This document shows, in pieces, positions 50,275 to 58,951 of a DNA stretch of 64,000 bases; the stretch's first letter is position 1, and the number at the start of each line of letters is the position of its first letter. Origin of the DNA: JAPLDB01 sp038206355. Lineage in GTDB: Bacteria; Bacteroidota; Bacteroidia; AKYH767-A; 2013-40CM-41-45. A program made the translations under genes and the position numbers. The notes below the pieces were generated by a model. The model saw only the letters and a list, made by a program, of their open reading frames with translations. It was not told where the DNA came from and searched no databases. The DNA is taken from assembly GCA_038206355.1 (NCBI GenBank), contig JBBRAY010000004.1, positions 1-64,000 on the forward strand, in the 5' to 3' direction.

Positions 50275-51738
50275 TCAATAGGATGTCTTCAACTCAACCC
50301 TTCGGTTCTTGGCTCGGCCAATGGAAGTATTGTTGTCTGCTATCGGTTGGGTTTCGCCAAATCCTGTCGCGGTTAAACGTGATTCCATAATCCCTTTACT
50401 CATCAGGTATGTTTTTACCGACTCGGTACGTTTCTGTGAAAGTGTCAGGTTGTAGGCGTCTTCTCCCTGGCTGTCGCAATGTCCTTCGATTATTAAGTTG
50501 GCGCCATCATAGCGTTTCAGAATTTCCGACAATTCATCAAGTTGTACAAGTGAAGCAACTTTCAGCTTATCACTATTTGTCTCGAAGAAAATTTTGCTTG
50601 CAATCTGTGTGATTTTTTTCACGTCTTCCACTTTCATTTCCGGGCAGCCTTTGTTTGCAATACTGCCTTTCACATCAGGGCAGCGGTCTTCATTGTCAGC
50701 AACGCCGTCACCATCCGTGTCAGGACAACCCTTCAATGAAGCAGTGCCGGCTTTATCCGGACATGCGTCTTCTTCGTTTACAATTCCGTCTTTATCATTG
50801 TCCAATGGACAACCGGTTGCGTCTACTATATATCCAGCTTTTGTTCCGGGACATTTGTCATCAATGTCTGCTACTTTATCTCCGTCAGCATCAGGACAAC
50901 CTTTCAATTCAGCAGATCCTTTTGCGTCCGGACAACGGTCTTCGCTGTCAGTGATGCCATCGCCATCTTTATCGGGGCAACCATTCATTGCTTCAATACC
51001 GGCCACATCAGGACATTTGTCTTTATAGTCAGCAATACCATCTTTATCCCGATCAAGCGGACAACCGTCTTTATCCACAGCCACTCCCGGAGGCGTGCCT
51101 GCACATTTGTCGAGGCGATCAGCCACGCCATCTTTGTCTTCGTCTTTTTTATTTCCGAAGTTAAAGGTGAGGCCTACTGTATGCTGCAAGTATGCATCGT
51201 TGCTGTTTGCAGAATATCCGTCTTTGTTATCCCCTGTTGAATAATAAACCATCTCCTGTAAATTCAACATAATACTAGGCCCGAGACGAATGTTTAAGCC
51301 GGCACCAAATGAAGGTGCGGCATAATCAATTTTACTTTTGTCTGTTACTGTGGGATTATTGGCAAACAGTAATGCACCTGCACCGACCTGTAAGTATGGA
51401 CGGAAAATATATTTTGCACCTGTAATGTTGAAGCGGACATTGAATGTGACCGTTGAAAGTCCGGAGCGGAAACCGGCAGTATCATTCTTATGACCGATTT
51501 CTCCTTTTGTAAAATAGAGATTCAAATCCAGGTGGCTGATGATATAACGCGAAAGCGAAATTCCCCCGAAGCCATATAGCACCTGATCGGAAGCGTAGAA
51601 ACCGTTTCCAAGATCGCCATTATATTGCTGGGCGCCTCCGTGCAAACCGAGGTTCCATTTTTTGTCCTGTGTTTGTGCATTGGCAACAAATGCAAATGCA
51701 AATGCAAGACAGGTGCATAGTAAAAGTAATTTCTTCAT
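50275..51738 (-). CDS. OmpA-family outer membrane protein with calcium-type repeats
   Basis: The 487-residue protein has a signal peptide (cleavage near VANA-Q), an N-terminal beta barrel of about 190 residues, then acidic repeats of the DKDGxxDxxDxCP thrombospondin type 3 class (about 205-360: DKDGCPLDRDKDGIADYKDK), and a C-terminal OmpA domain (IIEGHCDSQGEDAYNLTLSQ) that binds peptidoglycan. It anchors the outer membrane to the cell wall. It carries operator i and belongs to the regulon. Confidence 0.92.
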   Translation of the reverse strand: MKKLLLLCTCLAFAFAFVANAQTQDKKWNLGLHGGAQQYNGDLGNGFYASDQVLYGFGGISLSRYIISHLDLNLYFTKGEIGHKNDTAGFRSGLSTVTFNVRFNITGAKYIFRPYLQVGAGALLFANNPTVTDKSKIDYAAPSFGAGLNIRLGPSIMLNLQEMVYYSTGDNKDGYSANSNDAYLQHTVGLTFNFGNKKDEDKDGVADRLDKCAGTPPGVAVDKDGCPLDRDKDGIADYKDKCPDVAGIEAMNGCPDKDGDGITDSEDRCPDAKGSAELKGCPDADGDKVADIDDKCPGTKAGYIVDATGCPLDNDKDGIVNEEDACPDKAGTASLKGCPDTDGDGVADNEDRCPDVKGSIANKGCPEMKVEDVKKITQIASKIFFETNSDKLKVASLVQLDELSEILKRYDGANLIIEGHCDSQGEDAYNLTLSQKRTESVKTYLMSKGIMESRLTATGFGETQPIADNNTSIGRAKNRRVELKTSY

Positions 51739-51774
51739 TTTATTGTAGTTTAAATATTTTTATTTGGTGAGGAG

Positions 51775-51840
51775 CAAAGGTGACTGTATTCAATGCGCGT
51801 AGCGTTACACAATTATAAAAATGTGTTACATGATTCACAC
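51775..51840 (-). promoter_or_regulatory. Regulon operator and promoter i, OmpA gene
   Basis: Half-sites TTACACAA (51805) and TTACATGATTCACAC (51826) are 21 bp apart, with CACCTTTG after 21 bp. Confidence 0.8.
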
Positions 51841-51851
51841 ATGAACAAAAA

Positions 51852-51880
51852 AAAAGCATCCCGGATTCCGGAATGCTTTT
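51852..51880 (-). terminator. Rho-independent terminator of the coiled-coil lipoprotein gene
   Basis: AAAAGCATTCCGGAAT and its complement form a long stem, followed by a run of T on the minus strand. It lies 20 bases past the stop at 51900. Confidence 0.75.
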
Positions 51881-51899
51881 CACTGTAAGTGTGAGGTGT

Positions 51900-52364
51900 T
51901 TATTTTTTATTATCGACAGTAAAGTCTTTTAATGATTGTCCGAGTTCATCCATATCATGGTTAAATTCTGTCTTGAATGATTCCCAGTTACTTTGACTTT
52001 TCTCATACGCATCCATCTTTTCTTTCAGTTCCCTGTTTCTGACTTCAAGCATATCAATTCTTTTTTCATAAATCGGATCAATAATTTTTCCGGGCTTATT
52101 TAGTTTTGCTTTTAGTTCTGCAATCCGGATTTCGTTTTTGCTTATCTTTTCTTCACACTCGGTTCTGAATGCTTTCCATTCTTCAGCGCTTGCCACCTTT
52201 TGGGCCTGTTCGTCTGCTTCATCCCGAACTTCTTTCAAATCCTCCTTTGCATCCTGTAAATTTTCCCTTGCCTCTGACTCTTTTGCTTCAGGCGATTTAC
52301 ATCCCGTAAAAGTTGTTCCTGCCATAAGCGACACTACAGCTATGGTTAAAAATATTTTTTTCAT
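51900..52364 (-). CDS. Coiled-coil lipoprotein
   Basis: The 154-residue protein has a lipoprotein signal ending in GTTFTGC (cysteine near 21) and then a continuous charged helix rich in E and K. It is paralogous to the protein at 45963-46409 and shares the FKTEFNHDMDELGQSLKDF end. It lies 49 bases after the CsbD-like gene and probably shares operator j. A protein of this kind may act as a spacer or chaperone at the outer membrane, which is inference. Confidence 0.75.
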   Translation of the reverse strand: MKKIFLTIAVVSLMAGTTFTGCKSPEAKESEARENLQDAKEDLKEVRDEADEQAQKVASAEEWKAFRTECEEKISKNEIRIAELKAKLNKPGKIIDPIYEKRIDMLEVRNRELKEKMDAYEKSQSNWESFKTEFNHDMDELGQSLKDFTVDNKK

Positions 52365-52413
52365 TTTGTTTTTCTTATTATTGTTGGTTTACGTATTTAT
52401 TTTATTCAGATAA

Positions 52414-52599
52414 TTATAGCTCAGAGATAATTTTTGACCATTCTTCTTTAGTCTTGCCCAGCTTGATTTTAATTCTTCCAAGCATCTCATCCTTTTTACC
52501 ATCGGCAAAAAGCGAATCATTGTCAGTCAGCATGTCGAATTTTTGCTTTAGCTTTCCTTTCTGCTCAGTCCAGGATCCTTTTAATTCTGTGGTATTCAT
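52414..52599 (-). CDS. CsbD-like small protein, second copy
   Basis: The preferred start at 52599 (MNTTELKGSWTEQKGKLKQK) gives 61 residues and lies after the promoter box at 52638-52645. It resembles the copy at 45331-45516 in length and in the order of its charged helices (SWTEQKGKLKQKF, GKTKEEWSKII). It has operator j and heads the lipoprotein operon. Confidence 0.8.
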   Translation of the reverse strand: MNTTELKGSWTEQKGKLKQKFDMLTDNDSLFADGKKDEMLGRIKIKLGKTKEEWSKIISEL

Positions 52600-52637
52600 T
52601 TTATATAATATTAATTTATGAAATAATTTTAACACTA

Positions 52638-52703
52638 CAAAGATGGGTGATCTGATTTTTGATAACGTTACACAATTTCAATAAGGAGTTGCATCATTCA
52701 CAC
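52638..52703 (-). promoter_or_regulatory. Regulon operator and promoter j, CsbD-like gene
   Basis: Half-sites TTACACAA (52668) and TTGCATCATTCACAC (52689) are 21 bp apart, with CATCTTTG after 21 bp. Confidence 0.8.
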
Positions 52704-52745
52704 ATTCAGGTATGATCTATGCCTGATGCACCGGTGTCCGTGTGA

Positions 52746-53366
52746 TTATTGGATAATAACTTTTCTTGAAACGGTACCATCAGAAGTTTCTAAATTCAAC
52801 AAGTAGATTCCTTTGCTGAGCGTTGATACTTCAAATGATTGATTATAATTTCCGGCCGGTTGGGTCCCCGAGATGAATGTGTTCACCACATTTCCAATAA
52901 TATCATACAACCTAAGATTTAAGGAAGTTGTTTTCATTAAAGTATACTCCATCTGCAACTTATTTGTAACAGGATTAGTTAGGTTAAGTACCATTGCAGA
53001 AGCAATATCATTGATTCCAATGTTACCAATCACATTAAACTGTCCGGTCATTCCGGAGGAAAAATGAAAATTACACCGGTATTGATAGTTTCCACTAGAA
53101 GCAGGTATATATATAAACGTCTGCGAACTTTGATTGATGGGCTGATCCCATGCTGTTGCTGTTGCCGGAATAATAGTAGATGTTGTAGTATGTGCTCCGG
53201 CACTGTTATCCCACCTCCAGATAATGGTATCCCCGGCGTTGATGGTAAAATTGTCAGGATTAAATTCATTGTCTTCTACATTTACATTTACGGTAGAAGC
53301 GTTTGCTTCCGGAGTGACTATGAAAGTGAAAAGTACATAGACACAAAGTGTATAAATTAATTTCAT
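52746..53366 (-). CDS. Secreted cupredoxin-domain protein with T9SS domain
   Basis: The preferred start at 53366 (MKLIYTLCVYVLFTF) gives a signal peptide and 206 residues, and lies after the -7 box at 53396-53403. Residues 25-115 are a plastocyanin-like domain (EFNPDNFTINAGDTIIWRWD) with copper ligands in GAHTTT, CNFHF and GMTGQF. The last 80 residues are a T9SS sorting domain (LNLTNPVTNKLQMEY...KGIYLLNL). It probably binds copper at the cell surface. It has operator k, so it belongs to the regulon. Confidence 0.85.
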   Translation of the reverse strand: MKLIYTLCVYVLFTFIVTPEANASTVNVNVEDNEFNPDNFTINAGDTIIWRWDNSAGAHTTTSTIIPATATAWDQPINQSSQTFIYIPASSGNYQYRCNFHFSSGMTGQFNVIGNIGINDIASAMVLNLTNPVTNKLQMEYTLMKTTSLNLRLYDIIGNVVNTFISGTQPAGNYNQSFEVSTLSKGIYLLNLETSDGTVSRKVIIQ

Positions 53367-53395
53367 TTTAAGTTTTATTATAATTGTTTGACCGG

Positions 53396-53461
53396 CAAAG
53401 GTGCAGCAACTTATATACAAAGGTGTTACACAATTCGGGATAATAGTTGTGTCATTCACAC
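53396..53461 (-). promoter_or_regulatory. Regulon operator and promoter k, cupredoxin gene
   Basis: Half-sites TTACACAA (53426) and TTGTGTCATTCACAC (53447) are 21 bp apart, with CACCTTTG after 21 bp. Confidence 0.8.
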
Positions 53462-53491
53462 TTTTTGGCCGCATGTTGCGAATGCAAAGCG

Positions 53492-55825
53492 CTACAAGTC
53501 GCTTCCGTTTTTTCTACGTTCCTGTTTGAATTTTTTACGCGGAGTTTCATTATTTAATTGAGTCATCTGCCTGTATGCTTTTAGTAGTGACTCCGGAAAT
53601 TCACCTTTATATTCTATTCTGAAAAAAGAGAAGCCATTTTTTGGAATAACGTTTTCTGCAGATTGCATTTTTACCCGGTTATCCACTTCGCTGTTTTTAA
53701 AGTAAGTAAGAAAGGCATGCTCCCTTTCCTTTTTCAGGTTTTCGAATTTTGCGTTGATGATTGAGGAGTTTACAAGCGCATTGCATTTGCCCTGAATCGT
53801 AAACAGCATGGTATCTTTTGCATGTTTGTTTAGATATTTAATAAACAAAGGATCTTTCACCGACATTTTATCAACCTTTTCAGAATCCTCCTCTGTGAAT
53901 AGTTGCCCCTGATCTTTGCCGGACATATAATATTTTTTCTTCGCTTCAAAGAAGAGGATGTATTCTTTTTCTTTTACCGCATATTCTTCCGGATAAACAG
54001 TAATGGATGCATCGGGTGTTTTTTTAAGGAAGTCAGCAATTTTTTCGATAAATTTTTCTTGCGAGGATCGCAGTGAATTGTGCCGCATCTCCCATTTCAA
54101 CGAAAGCGATTTTTCAATTTCTGTTTCTACGTCTTTTACCTGCATTCTGTAAGTCGTAGTGGCAGGTTTCACAAAAATATTTGTGAGCACATCAAATACA
54201 ATATCGCGTAAATGAAATTTCGGATCTTTCAGATTTCCTGTAATTGGGATTTCATAATCTATAACATTACCGCGCTCACGGATAAAAGCTAGGGCAAGCC
54301 GCATTGGAATCCAACTTGTGTTTTTATTTTTTAGGCGCTTCGTTACGCGCGGATCAATGACAAGTAAGTGGTTCTCGCTTTTAATAATTCCGTTTCTTAC
54401 ATCCCAGGTGCCATTTAACTCTATCGTTCCCCGGTCCATCGGATAAGAGGTATAGGAAATGATGTAGGGATTGAACATGGGGACCGGTATTTTTGCGACG
54501 TCGTACTTCAGGTCAAAATCGCTGCTGTCCTTTGGATTAATACTGAGTGCTATGTCGACATTGCCATAGGGTTTCATTCCGGAATTAAAAAACAACGCAA
54601 TCCGATCGTGATTTTTATCAATGGAATCAGCATGAACAGAGAGCGGGTTCATCCCCAATTCAAATTTTTCGCTGATGGAATAATCATGAAACCGGACATC
54701 ACCGTTTATAATTGTCAGGTTGTTAATTTTGTAATCGCTGCTGAAAAAATTCTTCGACAAAACTTTGACGTAATCTGCGATTTCCAGAATCAAATTGAAT
54801 TTTGTTTCATCAGCCTTGTTTGCGGAAATATTGGAGCCGCCTTTTCCAAACATCGATTGTAAATTGTCGAGTGAATCATACCTTTCATATTTAAAATACG
54901 GCTGACTTAACATCAGGGTATCAAAATTATACTTATGATTTTTCGGACTGAGCTCGATAATACCTACAGAAAACTTTTTAAAAGCAGCATAGTCATCATC
55001 TTTACTTTTTCCAAAGTGAAAATCATTGATTGCGATTTTGCCTTCTATATTAATATTTTCTTCGTCATTAAAATTTCCTGATGCCGTCATGTCAGCATCC
55101 AGATTGGCTGAAAAATTTCCATAGTTGGAAAGGTCCTTCATGTATTGCCCGATGATGTTCAAATCAAACTTCTGAATGATTGTTGATGTGCGGTACTCCA
55201 TGCTCTTCATATTAAAAGTGAAATCACCTTTTACATCACCGCTTCCGGTTTCGGGTTTAAAAGTGAATTGCCCTGCAATGGTATCTGTATCCCAGCTTTT
55301 ACCGCTGCTCTCAAAGTTTAATTTATTTATAGCGTAGTTAATGGGAATGGATTCTTCGATGTACCGGAATTCTCCGTCAATAATTTTTATGTTGAGAATG
55401 TTGAAATGAACCGGTGCTGATACCGTATCCCGGTTATCTTTAGAAGAAAACCGCGCGATAAGATCATTATAATTAAAATCATTTTTGTTTTGAATAATTG
55501 TACCGCGGGGATGATCGAGAGTAAAATCACTTACTTCATATGTTTTGGTAAATAGTTTTGCCATGGAAATATTCACACTGATGCCATCGGCAGAAAAGAA
55601 AATACTGTCGCTTTTTGACTCGTGAATTTTAAAATCGCTGAAATGAATGTATCCTGTAAAAGGATTTACATATGCCCAGCCCATGGTGATCCTACGCCCG
55701 GTATATTTCTGATCGTATTTCTCAATGACGTATTTCGTGATGGGGGAGATCAATAAAATAACGACAACAAAAAAGATTGCAATTATGCCGCCGCCAATGA
55801 GAGCTGTTTTTTTAAATTTCGTCAT
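53492..55825 (-). CDS. DUF748/AsmA-like envelope protein
   Basis: The 777-residue protein has one N-terminal transmembrane segment (TALIGGGIIAIFFVVVILLI) and a long beta-rich periplasmic body with repeated strands of the AsmA/DUF748 type (GYIHFSDFKIHE, IDGEFRYIEESIPINYAINK). These proteins span or bridge the periplasm and help lipid traffic. It follows the porin-like gene with two bases between (TGA then ATG), so the two are coupled. Confidence 0.8.
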   Translation of the reverse strand: MTKFKKTALIGGGIIAIFFVVVILLISPITKYVIEKYDQKYTGRRITMGWAYVNPFTGYIHFSDFKIHESKSDSIFFSADGISVNISMAKLFTKTYEVSDFTLDHPRGTIIQNKNDFNYNDLIARFSSKDNRDTVSAPVHFNILNIKIIDGEFRYIEESIPINYAINKLNFESSGKSWDTDTIAGQFTFKPETGSGDVKGDFTFNMKSMEYRTSTIIQKFDLNIIGQYMKDLSNYGNFSANLDADMTASGNFNDEENINIEGKIAINDFHFGKSKDDDYAAFKKFSVGIIELSPKNHKYNFDTLMLSQPYFKYERYDSLDNLQSMFGKGGSNISANKADETKFNLILEIADYVKVLSKNFFSSDYKINNLTIINGDVRFHDYSISEKFELGMNPLSVHADSIDKNHDRIALFFNSGMKPYGNVDIALSINPKDSSDFDLKYDVAKIPVPMFNPYIISYTSYPMDRGTIELNGTWDVRNGIIKSENHLLVIDPRVTKRLKNKNTSWIPMRLALAFIRERGNVIDYEIPITGNLKDPKFHLRDIVFDVLTNIFVKPATTTYRMQVKDVETEIEKSLSLKWEMRHNSLRSSQEKFIEKIADFLKKTPDASITVYPEEYAVKEKEYILFFEAKKKYYMSGKDQGQLFTEEDSEKVDKMSVKDPLFIKYLNKHAKDTMLFTIQGKCNALVNSSIINAKFENLKKEREHAFLTYFKNSEVDNRVKMQSAENVIPKNGFSFFRIEYKGEFPESLLKAYRQMTQLNNETPRKKFKQERRKNGSDL

Positions 55826-55827
55826 TC

Positions 55828-57144
55828 TTAAAATCCGATCGATGCCTCCATCATGAAGCCGTCAAATTTTCCACCCGAACGAATATCGGTAGCCGCAAAC
55901 TTTTTGTATTCCTGCTGAACATATTCTGCTTTCATCATTACATTTTTTGTGATGAACCATCCGATGGAACCCACAGCCCTGTTAATGGTAATGTCGGTGG
56001 TAATCAACGGGAGTGTGGCTGTCACGGAGTTGTATCGGGCGCCAATCCAGAAATTTTCTTTCTCCTGTGGGAAACGGAAAATCAAATCAACGGCATATTG
56101 TGTTGCTGTCCGCATGTCAGGTTCAGTGATTGTCCTTCCCTGCGCCACTTCATAGGTTCCGAAAAATTCAATTCCTTTATATTTTACAAACGGATTTATC
56201 ATAAAAGTAAGTACTTCCTGACTGAACTGCGGCGTATATCTTCCTGACCTGAAATTTCCGCTCGAAGTTGCGAGTGTGTTTTCCATAACATAGAAGTAAT
56301 GCGAGCCGGTTCTGTCTCCTGAGAAAAGAGAATTACTCGCTGTGCTTTTTACTTCATAAACAGAACCTGTAATTCTGAATCTGAAATCCTCAGTAAATTG
56401 TTTGTCGTATCCGACCTTACCATGAAATGCAGGAGTATATTTATTTGTCTTCCCTGTGGCCGAATCAATTTTGGACGGCGCCACCACTATAGGATTCAGT
56501 TGGCCATTGGTAATACCGGCCATTACAATCAAACCACATGAGGGATGAAAGTAAACTTCTCCGCCGATTTCTGTTGCGAATTCATCCATGATATAATTTT
56601 CGACAAAAGGATTATAGATTGCACTGCCTCCATCTGTCCGGCGGTAGTGCTGATCACCATAGTCAACTTCATAGTCGCCGATTTTTATCGTTAGGTTTTT
56701 CATGATATTATCAATCACATCACTTTTAAAGAATGCCAGCTTGTCGAATTGAACATAACCGCCCTTTACCCAGGTTTCTTCGTGATGGCGTGCAGATAGA
56801 TACATCGTGAGATTCATGCGGATTCCATCACTCAGTTGTGCATCTATATTCAGATTGGCCATCGCCAGGTTGAATCCATGAATGAGCGGTATGAGTTTAT
56901 TGCTGTTGATTCCATTCGCATCAAGCACTTCTGAAGCATTGTTCCGGTGACCTAACATCTGAAAATCCTGTGTAAAGTTTCCACCTACTTTTACTTTGAG
57001 ATTGGTAAAAGGAACGGAATCGTTTTTATCTGTTTCAAAAATATTCAATCCGGATTTATTGTTCGGCCTGAAAAATTGCAATGATTCCTGAGCGCTAAGA
57101 ATACCTGATGAGAAGAATAGGAGTATGAAGAGTTTTGTTTTCAT
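55828..57144 (-). CDS. Porin-like outer membrane protein
   Basis: The 438-residue protein has a signal peptide (ILSAQ near 18) and alternating aromatic strands ending in FMMEASIGF, the usual C-terminal aromatic ending of outer membrane barrels. It contains many glycine and asparagine turns. The substrate is unknown. It lies 18 bases after the YceI gene and two before the AsmA-like gene, so these are one operon under operator l. Confidence 0.75.
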   Translation of the reverse strand: MKTKLFILLFFSSGILSAQESLQFFRPNNKSGLNIFETDKNDSVPFTNLKVKVGGNFTQDFQMLGHRNNASEVLDANGINSNKLIPLIHGFNLAMANLNIDAQLSDGIRMNLTMYLSARHHEETWVKGGYVQFDKLAFFKSDVIDNIMKNLTIKIGDYEVDYGDQHYRRTDGGSAIYNPFVENYIMDEFATEIGGEVYFHPSCGLIVMAGITNGQLNPIVVAPSKIDSATGKTNKYTPAFHGKVGYDKQFTEDFRFRITGSVYEVKSTASNSLFSGDRTGSHYFYVMENTLATSSGNFRSGRYTPQFSQEVLTFMINPFVKYKGIEFFGTYEVAQGRTITEPDMRTATQYAVDLIFRFPQEKENFWIGARYNSVTATLPLITTDITINRAVGSIGWFITKNVMMKAEYVQQEYKKFAATDIRSGGKFDGFMMEASIGF

Positions 57145-57162
57145 TTTATGTTTCTTAGAATA

Positions 57163-57780
57163 TTAATTTATGATGTCAGTGTTTTCTTTTTTGTAAATCA
57201 AAATAAAATCGAGCGTGATGGCATCGCCGGTTTTCATGGCACCAAACATGAATGTTGGTGGCTTTACATTGTAGTTGCTCATTTTTAATTTTTCTGATCC
57301 GATGCAGGAGATGGTTGAGTCCTCATTTACTGTGCAATTCACATCCATTTTTATTGACCTCGATACTCCGGCAATAGTGAGGTTACCGAGAGTCTGAATC
57401 AAATATTTGTTTTCCTTGTTCCGGATTACTTTGGAAGTTACGAGCATGTAAGAGATATCTTTAAACTCATCGGTCTTTAATGCTTTATATGCATTTTTAT
57501 CCAGCTCTTCATCATCACTTTTTAAATTCTCTGCCACAAGAGAAAAGTTAAGCGCTCCAACTGAAGCAAGCAGATTTCCTTTTTGCGGTTGAAAATTAAA
57601 TTGCGCTTTGCCGGTAAAAGTATTTGCTTTCATTACCCAGTCATGTAAAGTGGACGTACCCGATAATTTCATAACGATATCTTTTGAATCATTAATCTTA
57701 TAAATCGATTGTGCATTAATGCTATGACACATTCCTGCGACTAAAAATGCAAGTGATAAACAGTGTAATTTAAATTTCAT
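57163..57780 (-). CDS. YceI-family periplasmic protein
   Basis: From the start at 57780 (MKFKLHCLSLAFLVAGMCHS) the protein has a signal peptide and 205 residues. The earlier ATG at 57801 adds a non-conserved leader. YceI proteins form a lipocalin-like barrel that binds isoprenoids or other lipids. The family's GTSTLHDWVMKANTFTGKAQ and GNLTIAGVSRSIKMDV are present. It is the first gene of the YceI-porin-AsmA operon and carries operator l about 110 bases upstream. Confidence 0.88.
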   Translation of the reverse strand: MKFKLHCLSLAFLVAGMCHSINAQSIYKINDSKDIVMKLSGTSTLHDWVMKANTFTGKAQFNFQPQKGNLLASVGALNFSLVAENLKSDDEELDKNAYKALKTDEFKDISYMLVTSKVIRNKENKYLIQTLGNLTIAGVSRSIKMDVNCTVNEDSTISCIGSEKLKMSNYNVKPPTFMFGAMKTGDAITLDFILIYKKENTDIIN

Positions 57781-57890
57781 TTTCGTTTGTAGTTTTACCA
57801 CACATGAAGCTGTTATGACTTTCCAACGACTTTCGATACACGAGGAAAAATGGAGGATTTGTTTAATATGGTTGAATATAATTATAGGCG

Positions 57891-57956
57891 CAAATGTAAA
57901 TCAGCATCGTGCCGCAGATGTTACATAACATTTGAAAAAAGTTACATCATTCACAC
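57891..57956 (-). promoter_or_regulatory. Regulon operator and promoter l, YceI operon
   Basis: Half-sites TTACATAA (57921) and TTACATCATTCACAC (57942) are 21 bp apart, with TACATTTG (an exact TAnnTTTG match) after 21 bp. The untranslated leader would be about 100 bases. Confidence 0.8.
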
Positions 57957-57972
57957 TTTACCGGTATAATAT

Positions 57973-58860
57973 TTATACGTGTTCAGAGTACACTTTTGGA
58001 ATAATTTTACCGCCATGTGTACGTGCATATACTTTTGTAAACTCTGCACCGAAATACAATATGATAGCCGAATAGTACACCCATGCCAGAATTAATATCA
58101 CAGAGCCGGCAGCACCATATACAGAGGCAATGGCCGAACTACCGAGGTAGGCGCCAATTGCAAATTTTCCGATCATAAAAAGAAAAGCTGTAAAGGATGC
58201 GCCGATGATACAATCGCGGAGGACAATTTTTCCGTTGGGCAAGGTTTTGAAAATAATGGTAAAGAGAAGCGTAATGATGGTAAAAACGATGAAAAGGTTA
58301 CTGAAGTAAAATAAATAAACGGTGTCCTTGGGAAAATAGTTGGAGAGCCTTTGATTGAGAACGTCCATGATTGAGTTGACAATCAAACCAACAAGTAATA
58401 AGAAACCAACGGAACCTATCATTGAGAACGACATCAGTCGGTTTTTGAGGAATCTCACCATGCCTTGCTTTGGTTTTGCTTTGATACCCCATATCAGGTT
58501 AATGGAGTCCTGAATTTCAGAAAAAACCCCTGATGCACCGATGAGCAGAATTATAACTCCCACAGTAGTTGCAAAGGTATTGCTGTCTGAAAGTTTTACA
58601 TTCTTAATTGTCTCCTGAATTTGCAACGCGGCTTCATTGCCTACAAGTCCGTTTATCTGCCCGAAGATTTCTCCCCTCACGGCTTCGGTGCCGAAGAAAA
58701 AACCGCTCATGCTGATGATGATGATGAGTAATGGTGGCAGAGAGAAAATCGTATAATAGGATAGTGCCGCACTTAACTTCATTACATTATCAGAAATAAA
58801 CCCTTCGAATGTTTCTTTGAAAAGTAAAGCTATTTTTTTCAGATTTGATTTTATATTCAT
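57973..58860 (-). CDS. YihY/BrkB-family membrane protein
   Basis: The 295-residue protein has six hydrophobic segments and the family's KLSAALSYYTIFSLPPLLII start (about 28-47), then GVIILLIGASGVFSEIQDS and WVYYSAIILYFGAEFTKVYA near the end. YihY proteins are inner-membrane proteins of unknown transport role, earlier misnamed ribonuclease BN. It stands alone in its unit, separated from the YceI operon by operator l, and shows no operator itself. Confidence 0.9.
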   Translation of the reverse strand: MNIKSNLKKIALLFKETFEGFISDNVMKLSAALSYYTIFSLPPLLIIIISMSGFFFGTEAVRGEIFGQINGLVGNEAALQIQETIKNVKLSDSNTFATTVGVIILLIGASGVFSEIQDSINLIWGIKAKPKQGMVRFLKNRLMSFSMIGSVGFLLLVGLIVNSIMDVLNQRLSNYFPKDTVYLFYFSNLFIVFTIITLLFTIIFKTLPNGKIVLRDCIIGASFTAFLFMIGKFAIGAYLGSSAIASVYGAAGSVILILAWVYYSAIILYFGAEFTKVYARTHGGKIIPKVYSEHV

Positions 58861-58951
58861 ATGGCAGATTCTTAATTCCCTGAAATGAAATTATTAACAT
58901 TAATGAATTCTTTTCGCGGAGTCGTTGCTGACAAGCATTCTTTTAATGTGC

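Noticed and set aside
50655..51120. Periodic repeats that could be taken for a CRISPR array or VNTR
   Set aside because: They encode the acidic DKDGxxD repeats of the OmpA-family protein; spacing follows the protein, and the units are not identical at DNA level.
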